Shown: positions 1 to 6,457 of the stretch, one piece after another | Position numbering within the stretch: the stretch's first letter is position 1 | How the letters are laid out: every line of letters begins with the position of its first letter | Source of the DNA: an uncultured Clostridia bacterium | GTDB taxonomy: Bacteria > Bacillota_A > Clostridia > Oscillospirales > Oscillospiraceae | DNA: 9,642 nt | Direction: 5' to 3' | Assembly (NCBI GenBank): GCA_946410505.1 | Contig: CAMKAP010000064.1 | Location: 1-9,642, forward strand | The notes under the pieces: generated by a model | Seen by the model: the letters and a program-made list of their open reading frames with translations, nothing else | What the model was told of the DNA's origin: nothing | Databases searched by the model: none | Position numbers and translations under genes: made by a program

Positions 1-817
1 CACCGTTTGCGTCCACAGTCCTGGTGGTGCGGCCCTCGGCGTCGAACCAGACCTCGCTGACCGATCCTTCCGCGTCGGTGATAACAGTGTGGTCGTCAAA
101 GTATGCGAGCGTAGCCTCGCCGCCATTGGCGTCAAGCTGACGGATCACGCGGCTGCGATTATCATAGCTATTTCTGACCTGGCGCTTGCCCGCGGCATCG
201 TACCACTCGGTCATGCGGCCCAAGCCATCATAGACATAGCGGATCTCCGCCCCGGAGGTATCCGTGACCTTGCTCAAATACTTCCCGTTATACGCATATT
301 TGAGCGTGCTGCCGCCGAGCCCGACAATGGCCGTGATATGACCGTTTCTGTCGCACTCGATTTTCAGGTGTTCCCCACCCGGGAGCTGTGCCCCAGTGAG
401 CAGGCCGTCCCCGTCGCGGGTGAATTCCACTCGGTTCCCGTCCGGCCATTGCAGGCTCTTCAGCAGGCCAAGCCCGGTGAAGGCATGAATCACACCGTCC
501 GCGTCCGTCACACGGAATTCGTTCTCCGCGGCCTCCAGACGCAGATTGTGCAGCTCGCCGCCGGTATACGCGCCGTCCGCCGTCCTGCGGAAGGCAATCT
601 GCGCGCCGCCTTCGGCGCAGTAGAGCACATCGCCCTCAGTGTAGACAAGCAGATGCTCCGCCAGAGGGGAGCTCCACTTCGCGCCGAAGGGTCCGTCCTT
701 CTCCGGGCTCTGGGTGTTGTAGATGCGCGTGAGCGTCAGCCGGCTCTCGCCGGGGCCGACCCAGTCCAGATCCGCCGTCTCCAGCAAGAAGTTGCCAGTA
801 TTAAAGTTAATGGGTTC
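1..817 (-). other. DUF6531-like plus first RHS/YD repeats of the giant protein
   Basis: This encodes residues 1779-2050 of the giant protein. It opens with EPINFNTGNFLLE and SRLTLTRIYN, then FGAKWSSP, which match the DUF6531 domain that commonly starts RHS cores. Strands of YD type follow: DGNRVEFTRDGDG, LKYAYNGKYLSKVTD, IRYVYDGLGRMTEWYDAAGK, VRNSYDNRSRVIRQLDANG and VWFDAEGRTTRTVDANG. In known RHS proteins such repeats build a hollow beta shell around a C-terminal toxin. Only about five repeats fit before the window ends, so most of the shell, the conserved cleavage motif and any toxin tip lie beyond base 1. The identification rests on motif recognition. Confidence 0.85.
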
Positions 818-3800
818 CAGACCGTAAGCGCAGAGATCCACACGACCCAGCAGCGCCCGCAGCAAGATCTCCTCCCCGCTCGGGATGCGAGGCTCGTTTG
901 TGAAGGTGTATCCGCCGCCGTAGAGCTTGTTCAAATACTCGCTCTGCTTCCGCTCCGGCACGCTGTAGTCCACGCCGTTCACCGTCTCCGGCGCTTTCAT
1001 GCGTACGGCGGCCGCTGCGCTGTAGGCGCTTGCGCGCGGCTCAAAGCCATCGTACGTGCGCAGGGTGCGAATCTCGTAGCGGGCGTTGGGGACGTAGGCC
1101 GTGTCCGTATAGCGGGTAGCATCCGTGACAGCGATCCGGTTGCCGTCGCGGAGAATCTCATAGGTAGTGGTATAGGAGGCTGTCTCATCCGACGCCATGG
1201 GATCGCGCCAGCTCAAGTCGTAGCGCCGAAGCTTTTCGTTTGCGTAGTAATCCGGGCCGTATTCGGCTGCAGTGACGTTGACCGGCGCGGACATGATCTG
1301 CACTGTGACCGTGCTTTCCACGCACGTTGCTCCCTCCGCGTGCCAAGCAAGAAGTCTGCCGCCCTCCTCCGGCTCTGCACGCAGGTAGAGTTGCTCCGCA
1401 GGCTGCGGGAGCCACAGATAGTCCCGCAGCGGAAAATCTTGCCAAACGCTACCGTCGGTGGAGTAAGAAAAGTGTACCGTTCCCTCGCAGAGTGCTTCCA
1501 GCCGGACGGCATAGAGCTTGCCCTCAGCTTTCAGTGCGGGTGTGCTAACGCTGCCGCTCTCCCCCACGCTTTCGCGCAGAAGAAGCATGGCCTTGGCTCC
1601 ACTGCCGTAAATGATACCGTCCTCAGTCTCCGCCGCCAGGGCAATGCGTTGTTTTGTACCGTCCGGAACAGCTCTGGCGTCAAAACGGAAATCCTCACCT
1701 GTGAGGGTGCCGTTTCTGTATTGGGCTTTCCGTACGCTTCCCTCCGGCACTTCGGCCAGTTCCTTGATCGCACGGCTGACTGTAGTGGATGCAAGCGACA
1801 GCTCCTCCACCGGGCGCAGCAGACGGACCAGGACGCGCACCGGGCGGCTCTCGATCACGCCGGACAGCGTCCAGCCGCAGAGCACGGGCTTTTCCTCCCC
1901 GCCGCTCAGCTCTGCCTTGACAGTCAGAGAGTCGGGCCTGGCATAGAGCGGAATATCTGTTTCGGGCACAAAGGCCGTCCACGATGTGCCGCCATCCAGG
2001 CTATAGAAGTACTTGATCGCCGTCCCGGCGGGCAGTTCCTCCGTCACGCTCAGGCGGAACGCGAGGATCGGATATGAGGGCGACACGCTCTGGGAGATCA
2101 GGCTGCCGCTCCCGTCGCGCAGGGTAGCGCCGCAGCCCAGTTCCACACCGGAGTTGGATGCAAGATATGAGGCGTCCTCAAATGCGTCCGCGAGAAGCGT
2201 AACGGTGGAAAGGCCTTGACTGAAGCCGACAGTACCACTTTCATCCCGCGTAATGATACTGAGGCTGTGCATGGAGTTCTCGTCATAGCGAATCGCGTCA
2301 AAGACGAAGCTGCCGCCGCTGACAGGCCCGGCATACACGCCGTCAATGTATAGAAGACTCTCCTTCTCCGTGGCACCATCATCCAGCGTATAGCTGCCGT
2401 TTATGCGGGGCGTGTCAATGCTTGCCTTGTCCGCAGGGGCGGTGACTGTAACGGAGTTGGTAATTGGCACCGCGCTTTTGTCAATAATGATGACTGTGCC
2501 GCTGACGGTATTGTTGTTGCCAGCCTGATCCCGAGCCGTGATACGCAGCTCCACAGATTCGCCGTCTTCATAAGCGGAGCAGTTGAGCATTGCCATACGT
2601 TCCGCATCTGTCTCGTTATCACCGGTAGCCAGCACACGCTCGCTGCCATCTTCACGGACAGCAAGCACCTGCCATTCTGCCAGCGACAGATCGCTCACCG
2701 AACCCCAAACTTCTATGATTCCGTTGGCGGCATCGCCATCTAAGGGCGAAAGAAGCTCAATTTCCGGCAAGGTGACATCCCGCAGGATGCTCATGCTGTG
2801 TTCCGCGCGGTTGCCCGCGTTGTCTTCGAGAGACACGGTCAGTGAATGCTCCCCGTCAGCAAGGGAAGTGATGTCCAGGGTCTCGCTCCAAGCGGACTCG
2901 ATCGGCAGGGATACTGCCTCGCCGTCGTCCACACGGTATTCAATGATCCGAACACCGCTGTTCGCGTCAGCAAGGCCCTCCCAGGAAAGCGTTGCCTCTG
3001 TTCCGTTTGTCCAACTGTCTGGCGTGAGAGTTAGGCTCTCATAAGTTGGCGCCTGGGTGTCACGCAGAACGCTCAGCGTGCAGGCTTCTCCCTCGTTTCC
3101 GGCCAAATCCACGGCACGGAGACTCAGCAAATGCTCTCCGTCAGAAAGGGAGGACAGATCAAGTTGAAATCCTACGTATTCTTTCTCAGTAATGCCGGTT
3201 GAGATATAATCCTCACCGTCAAAGGCATATTCCACGCGTGATAAGTCAGTCAGATCCGCGATCCCGCTCCAGGTGAGCGCTGTGCTGTCAGCATTGCTCC
3301 AGTCCGTCGGAGTAATTGCGGCCTCCGGCACGGTGGGCGGCGTGCGGTCAATAAGGATCTGCGCCGACTGCGGTGTACCAGTGTTGCCCGCACTGTCCAC
3401 CGCTCGCAGAGACACTGCGTGGATGCCGTCCTCCAAAGCCGAGACATCAATCTCGCAGTTGCCGGTTCCTGCAGAAACTCCCGTGTCGAGCCAACTCTCC
3501 CCATCATCCAGGCAATACTGGACTTTTCCGTTACCGAGGTCGGAAACTGGGCTTCCGGAAACGTCGTTATAGTCCGTGATCCCTTCCCATTTAAGCAGCA
3601 CGGTATCCGCGTTGGTGTAGGAATCCGGCTCAACCGAAACAGAAGAAGCCTGGGCCGGAGGAACTGTATCCGGGAGCCGGACGCTCTTCACCGTCCCAGC
3701 AGGCGGCTGTTTGGCATAACCGGCAGCATTGGCCGGGATGACGCTCACGTAATAATAGAGGTCTCCCGCATGCTCACTCCCGGCATTGGCATAGGCGAGC

Positions 3801-6151
3801 GCAGGCAGCATGTTAAGCTCAGCACCGCCGCCCTGCGTATGGAGACGGAAGCGGCCTTCTGCGATCTCCGTTTCTGTCGGCCATAAGCCGCGGCCTTGCG
3901 TACTCCATGCTGTCACGTTTCCAACGGAGATATACTCATAAACTTCTCCGTTAAAAAGCGCCACATAATACGCAGTCGCATCGGATACAGTGTTCCAGCT
4001 CAATTCCAGATAGCCGGTGCAGGAGTTTATACCATTGCCGTGTGCGGTAACTTGAAGCTTCACCTGTGCAGGGTCAGGATAGTCCGCATAGCCGCAGCGG
4101 TCGCAAACATGGTCGCTGTTTGCGTCCACATGGGACTCGTAGCTTACCGCACTGGCCTCTCCGCAGCGAGAGCATACACCGTACGCACTATGCTGATTTC
4201 GGGAATACGGTTCATAGCTGTACTCATAATTGTGACCGAGAGGGCCGCTGACCTCGTAGGTATAGCGTTCACCGCAGCGGAGGCAATCATAATTGGCGTA
4301 GGATGCCTTCGTGCAGGTGGCCGCGTTGGAGCTTACGGGGTGGGAAAAGTCATAGCTGTGGCCGAGGGCAGGGAAAACATGACGATTGACATTGCCACAG
4401 GAGGAGCATACATATTCGTCATAGCCTTCCTTCTTACATGTGGGGGGAACACTCTCGATCAAGGTGTAAAGATGGTTGCCAGCGGCACAGGAATCCGGGA
4501 TCGATCCATTCAGCGAAGCTGATTGAAAAAGATCAGCAGGCCGAGTAATTTCATATACTTCTTCCGCTTCCTTTTTAGGCTCTTCAGAAGATTGTTCTTC
4601 ATCAAGGGCCTGTTCATCGATGGGTTCCTGCGCCTTTTCAAAGCGAACAGTCTGCGCCTTAAATTGTTCTGCATCTGGCATTTGGCCATAACGGTTAGTG
4701 GGAATCAACTTAAAAGAATATGAACATCCCACATTGTCTTCTTCGGTTAAGCCGGTAGGAAGTTCAGATCCTGCGCCGTCATGATGCAACTGATAGCTTC
4801 CCGACTCAGCTTCCTTGGCAGTCGGCCAGATTCCCTTGTTTTCCGTGGACCAGAAGCTACCGTTTCCCACAGGAAAGTACTCATACTCCTGACCATTGAA
4901 GACTGCGACAGTATATCCTTCCGCCCAGGAAGCGGGTGTCCAGTTTAGTTCAACATTGCCAAATTCCGAACTATCGCTTCTACTGCAGGCATGAACCTGC
5001 AGATTCAGCTCCTGATCGATAGAATCCGAAAGTGGAGTATATGTGACTACATAATACGCCGGAGATTCCGCCTGGGCAGAGCTCAGGTCAAGGTCCCCTA
5101 CCCCGCCCTCTCCGCGGATCAGAAGTCCGCAGGAGGAGCCGCCGAACCACGCGGCAGCCAGTGAGGTGACATCCCAACAAATCCATCCGGGAGAACTCAC
5201 ATTTTTTGTTTGAACAGGCTGCCCGGAGAATGCTGGCAGTGCATCAAAAGTTACTGAACCGGGGCTCCATACAGCCTCGATCCGATGGGCTGTGAAGATG
5301 CTTCCGCCCTCTACCTCATTGACATAGGTATGCAGGTAAAAGTCATGAATAATGGCGTGATTGCCAAGCCCCGCCAAACTCTCGGGGACAACGGCGGCAA
5401 ACAACGTCACGCTGTCTATGTGCTCTTCGTCCTCACTTACGGGTTCTTCTGTTTCCTCAGCCTTTTTTTCCGGAAGCGGATCAGCGATAGCATTTTCTTC
5501 TGCTTCGGCAAACTCAGCTTCCACATCGTTTTCCGACTCAGTCTGTCCCGTCTCGCCAGCAGATTCCTCATCCGGGATCGTAGAAGAGGAACCCTCGTTT
5601 TCCTGTGCTGCCGACGTGTCATCCAGAGTCGTTGCTTCTTCTCCATCCTCTGTTTCATCCTGGGCAGGTTCATCCCCGCTCGGCTGTGATTCCGTCGGCA
5701 CGGACTCTTCAGTTACAAGCGACTCCGTCGCAGAAGTATCCTCTGGCTCTTCAGTAACCAGGTTTTCCGTTGAGCGCTGCTCAGTCTGTGCTTCCTCGCT
5801 AGGTGCTTCCTCGGTAGGTGTTGCCTCTTTCGCTGTTTCTTCGGCTACCAACTCCCCGTCGGTTTCTTCAATCGGAGGATTATGCAGCTCTGCGCCTCTG
5901 CGCGTGGCAGGCGCCAGGTGCCTTGCCGCTGTGCTCAGGCTTCGTGGGGCGCTGTGCCTCGCCGTGCAGACGATTGGCTCACGGGCGCGAAACACCGCCG
6001 TAACCGTTCCGTCAGTGTTCTGCGTATAGACAACGCCGTCGATTTCCTGTGTCAGAGTACCGTTTCCGCCCTCCGCAAAGGATACCGGGCCGCATTGGAT
6101 CAGCACTGTCAAAGCGAGCAGAGCCGACAACAACCGATTGATCTGCTTCAT
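1..6151 (-). CDS. Secreted WapA/RHS-like giant protein with DNRLRE, FN3/Ig-like and YD repeats (3' end outside window)
   Basis: One minus-strand frame runs without a stop from the ATG at 6151-6149 to the window edge: 2050 complete codons, C-terminus missing. Residues 1-26 form a signal peptide (MKQINR, then a Leu-rich core, likely cut after SFA). Residues 95-245 are an acidic Glu/Thr/Ser spacer. Residues 247-375 resemble a DNRLRE (disaggregatase-related) domain, with WDVTSLAAAW and YYVVTYTP. FN3-like modules lie at 382-490 and 697-812, a CxxC-rich cassette at 555-693 and three Ig-like repeats at 828-1124. More beta modules follow, including an FN3 near 1620-1715 (YEILRDGNRIA). A DUF6531-like segment starts near 1779 (PINFNTGNF, LTLTRIYN), and YD repeats near 1972 (YVYDGLGRM). 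B. subtilis WapA has a similar plan, with DNRLRE-type domains before RHS repeats and a toxic tip. Role inferred: exported surface adhesin or contact-dependent toxin. I see no frameshift. A plain wall adhesin is the main alternative. Confidence 0.9.
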   Translation of the reverse strand, partial: MKQINRLLSALLALTVLIQCGPVSFAEGGNGTLTQEIDGVVYTQNTDGTVTAVFRAREPIVCTARHSAPRSLSTAARHLAPATRRGAELHNPPIEETDGELVAEETAKEATPTEEAPSEEAQTEQRSTENLVTEEPEDTSATESLVTEESVPTESQPSGDEPAQDETEDGEEATTLDDTSAAQENEGSSSTIPDEESAGETGQTESENDVEAEFAEAEENAIADPLPEKKAEETEEPVSEDEEHIDSVTLFAAVVPESLAGLGNHAIIHDFYLHTYVNEVEGGSIFTAHRIEAVWSPGSVTFDALPAFSGQPVQTKNVSSPGWICWDVTSLAAAWFGGSSCGLLIRGEGGVGDLDLSSAQAESPAYYVVTYTPLSDSIDQELNLQVHACSRSDSSEFGNVELNWTPASWAEGYTVAVFNGQEYEYFPVGNGSFWSTENKGIWPTAKEAESGSYQLHHDGAGSELPTGLTEEDNVGCSYSFKLIPTNRYGQMPDAEQFKAQTVRFEKAQEPIDEQALDEEQSSEEPKKEAEEVYEITRPADLFQSASLNGSIPDSCAAGNHLYTLIESVPPTCKKEGYDEYVCSSCGNVNRHVFPALGHSYDFSHPVSSNAATCTKASYANYDCLRCGERYTYEVSGPLGHNYEYSYEPYSRNQHSAYGVCSRCGEASAVSYESHVDANSDHVCDRCGYADYPDPAQVKLQVTAHGNGINSCTGYLELSWNTVSDATAYYVALFNGEVYEYISVGNVTAWSTQGRGLWPTETEIAEGRFRLHTQGGGAELNMLPALAYANAGSEHAGDLYYYVSVIPANAAGYAKQPPAGTVKSVRLPDTVPPAQASSVSVEPDSYTNADTVLLKWEGITDYNDVSGSPVSDLGNGKVQYCLDDGESWLDTGVSAGTGNCEIDVSALEDGIHAVSLRAVDSAGNTGTPQSAQILIDRTPPTVPEAAITPTDWSNADSTALTWSGIADLTDLSRVEYAFDGEDYISTGITEKEYVGFQLDLSSLSDGEHLLSLRAVDLAGNEGEACTLSVLRDTQAPTYESLTLTPDSWTNGTEATLSWEGLADANSGVRIIEYRVDDGEAVSLPIESAWSETLDITSLADGEHSLTVSLEDNAGNRAEHSMSILRDVTLPEIELLSPLDGDAANGIIEVWGSVSDLSLAEWQVLAVREDGSERVLATGDNETDAERMAMLNCSAYEDGESVELRITARDQAGNNNTVSGTVIIIDKSAVPITNSVTVTAPADKASIDTPRINGSYTLDDGATEKESLLYIDGVYAGPVSGGSFVFDAIRYDENSMHSLSIITRDESGTVGFSQGLSTVTLLADAFEDASYLASNSGVELGCGATLRDGSGSLISQSVSPSYPILAFRLSVTEELPAGTAIKYFYSLDGGTSWTAFVPETDIPLYARPDSLTVKAELSGGEEKPVLCGWTLSGVIESRPVRVLVRLLRPVEELSLASTTVSRAIKELAEVPEGSVRKAQYRNGTLTGEDFRFDARAVPDGTKQRIALAAETEDGIIYGSGAKAMLLLRESVGESGSVSTPALKAEGKLYAVRLEALCEGTVHFSYSTDGSVWQDFPLRDYLWLPQPAEQLYLRAEPEEGGRLLAWHAEGATCVESTVTVQIMSAPVNVTAAEYGPDYYANEKLRRYDLSWRDPMASDETASYTTTYEILRDGNRIAVTDATRYTDTAYVPNARYEIRTLRTYDGFEPRASAYSAAAAVRMKAPETVNGVDYSVPERKQSEYLNKLYGGGYTFTNEPRIPSGEEILLRALLGRVDLCAYGLEPINFNTGNFLLETADLDWVGPGESRLTLTRIYNTQSPEKDGPFGAKWSSPLAEHLLVYTEGDVLYCAEGGAQIAFRRTADGAYTGGELHNLRLEAAENEFRVTDADGVIHAFTGLGLLKSLQWPDGNRVEFTRDGDGLLTGAQLPGGEHLKIECDRNGHITAIVGLGGSTLKYAYNGKYLSKVTDTSGAEIRYVYDGLGRMTEWYDAAGKRQVRNSYDNRSRVIRQLDANGGEATLAYFDDHTVITDAEGSVSEVWFDAEGRTTRTVDANG
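2780..3670 (-). repeat. Three tandem Ig-like protein repeats (residues 828-1124)
   Basis: The encoded protein contains three adjacent copies of about 107, 96 and 94 residues, starting at D828, D935 and D1031. Each starts with D-x-x-x-P (DTVPPAQ, DRTPPTV, DTQAPTY). Next comes PDSYTNAD, PTDWSNAD or PDSWTNGT, then a strand such as LLKWEGITD, LTWSGIADL or LSWEGLADA. Each ends with a LxDGxH motif and a strand ending DSAGNT, DLAGNE or DNAGNR. The pattern is that of bacterial Ig-like/FN3-like repeats of surface proteins. Copies have diverged at DNA level and copy 1 carries an insertion (DYNDVSGSPVSDLG). They probably act as a stalk. Confidence 0.85.
3716..4063 (-). repeat. FN3-like module, second copy (residues 697-812)
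   Basis: This segment of the giant protein matches the module at 4682-5008. Shared landmarks in order are LQV, the strand ELSW (copy 2) or ELNW (copy 1), FNGEVYEY versus FNGQEYEY, ISVGN versus FPVGN, a Trp-Ser-Thr (WST), GLWPT versus GIWPT, a His-containing strand (RLH versus QLH), GAEL versus GSEL, and VIPANAAGY versus LIPTNRYGQ. The order is fully conserved, so an internal duplication is clear. It is an FN3-like beta sandwich by appearance; ligand unknown. Confidence 0.8.
4073..4489 (-). other. CxxC-rich cassette of the giant protein (residues 555-693)
   Basis: Four CxxC knuckles occur here: CSSCG, CLRCG, CSRCG and CDRCG, the last at C683/C686. Single cysteines lie in SCAAGN (C555), PTCKKEGY and ATCTKASY. 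A repeating unit can be seen: xTC-x-K-x2-Y-x3-Y-x-C-x2-CG, then 12-15 residues to LGHSY or LGHNY. Similar cassettes are seen in large secreted proteins of gut Firmicutes. The spacing would suit small metal-binding knuckles or disulfides outside the cell. No function can be assigned from sequence alone. Confidence 0.75.
4682..5008 (-). repeat. FN3-like module, first copy (residues 382-490)
   Basis: This is the first copy of the module repeated at 3716-4063. It runs from LNLQVHA through VELNWTPASW, FNGQEYEYFPVGN, FWSTENKGIWPT and YQLHHDGAGSEL to IPTNRYGQ. It follows the DNRLRE-type domain directly. It is separated from its partner by a second acidic linker (around residues 500-530, EEQSSEEPKKEAEE) and the CxxC cassette. 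Confidence 0.8.
5789..5818 (-). repeat. Two adjacent 15-base units encoding PTEEA-PSEEA
   Basis: On the plus strand TGCTTCCTCGCTAGG (5789-5803) is followed at once by TGCTTCCTCGGTAGG (5804-5818), with one mismatch. On the coding strand they give residues 112-121 (PTEEA PSEEA) in the acidic spacer of the giant protein. Flanking pentads AKEAT and QTEQR look like degraded relatives. The unit keeps frame, so slippage would change spacer length without breaking the gene. Confidence 0.8.
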
Positions 6152-6158
6152 TTTCTCT

Positions 6159-6164
6159 ACCTCT
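6159..6164 (-). promoter_or_regulatory. Ribosome binding site of the giant RHS-like gene
   Basis: On the minus strand AGAGGT lies 7 bases before the ATG at 6151-6149. Its GAGGT core can pair with the anti-Shine-Dalgarno end of 16S rRNA. With the signal peptide that follows immediately, it fixes the start codon. Confidence 0.8.
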
Positions 6165-6178
6165 ATCGTTTCCCTGGT

Positions 6179-6220
6179 ATTTGACAACACTCCCACCCGT
6201 CTGTTGAGCCATCGTCAAAT
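6179..6220. repeat. Inverted repeat just upstream of the RHS-gene ribosome binding site
   Basis: ATTTGAC (6179-6185) and GTCAAAT (6214-6220) are perfect reverse complements separated by 28 bases. A shorter pair, CAACA (6185-6189) and TGTTG (6202-6206), overlaps the first arm and could form an alternative stem. On the RNA the outer stem would end 14 bases before the AGAGGT site. It may be an operator or leader hairpin. With 7-base arms, chance occurrence is possible. Confidence 0.4.
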
Positions 6221-6394
6221 GCAGGCATACGGGTTTTCGGCAGGATATTTGTATTGTCTGTATCAATAAAACGGATTTATAGGCATAAAGCAGACAGCTC
6301 ATGAGATACAGGATCCCGGTACAGCAAGGAATACCTTTTTTCAGCCTCAAATCAAACGTGGAAAGGGCTGCACAGACTAATAGATCAAGCTGGT

Positions 6395-6446
6395 GATCCG
6401 CCTCTTGTTCGGAAGTCTAGTATCGTCTTGATGTTTTGGCGGCATC
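6395..6446. other. Weak hairpin after the hydrolase gene
   Basis: GAT-CCGCC (6395-6402) can pair with GGCGG-C-ATC (6438-6446), with one bulged base and a loop of about 35 bases. It begins about 11 bases past the hydrolase stop codon. It lacks the tight loop and the following T-run of an intrinsic terminator, so I do not call a terminator. Transcription may read through into the RHS-like gene. Confidence 0.25.
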
Positions 6447-6457
6447 ATGGAGCGCGA

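Larger units (their letters stand above)
6152..6457. other. 306-base intergenic region upstream of the giant gene
   Basis: This gap separates the hydrolase stop from the start of the RHS-like gene. It holds the ribosome binding site, an inverted repeat (6179-6220) and a weak hairpin (6395-6446). A minus-strand TATAAA at 6276-6281 could be a -10 element, but I find no convincing -35 box at the right distance. There is no credible gene: the minus-strand frame that crosses it (start at 6350) gives a Cys-rich, low-quality peptide overlapping the RHS start and resembles nothing I know. A separate promoter for the RHS-like gene is plausible from the gap length but not shown. Confidence 0.6.

Noticed and set aside
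89..2077. Plus-strand open frame of 662 codons
   Set aside because: It is antisense to the RHS-like gene, whose minus-strand frame shows recognisable DUF6531 and YD motifs. The plus-strand peptide is Arg/Ala/Val-rich with no domain logic, typical of a shadow in GC-rich DNA.
3896..4522. Plus-strand open frame of 208 codons with hydrophobic, Ile/Ala-rich stretches
   Set aside because: It lies opposite the CxxC cassette and FN3-like module of the giant gene. Its apparent membrane segments come from antisense reading of Tyr/Asn/Cys codons.
6089..6151. Lipoprotein signal (LIQC at residues 17-20 of the giant protein)
   Set aside because: The residue before Cys is Gln rather than Gly/Ala/Ser, and a normal SPI site (SFA before EGG) follows. 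A secreted, non-lipidated protein is more likely.
6012..6350. Minus-strand frame of 112 codons in the intergenic gap, considered as a remnant DUF4315/DUF4366 or small membrane gene
   Set aside because: It overlaps the start of the RHS-like gene in another frame. It shows no coiled coil, signal peptide or DUF4366-like membrane end, and I see no ribosome binding site of note.
6395..6446. Intrinsic terminator after the hydrolase gene
   Set aside because: The stem is short with a loop of about 35 bases, and no T-run follows in the direction of transcription.
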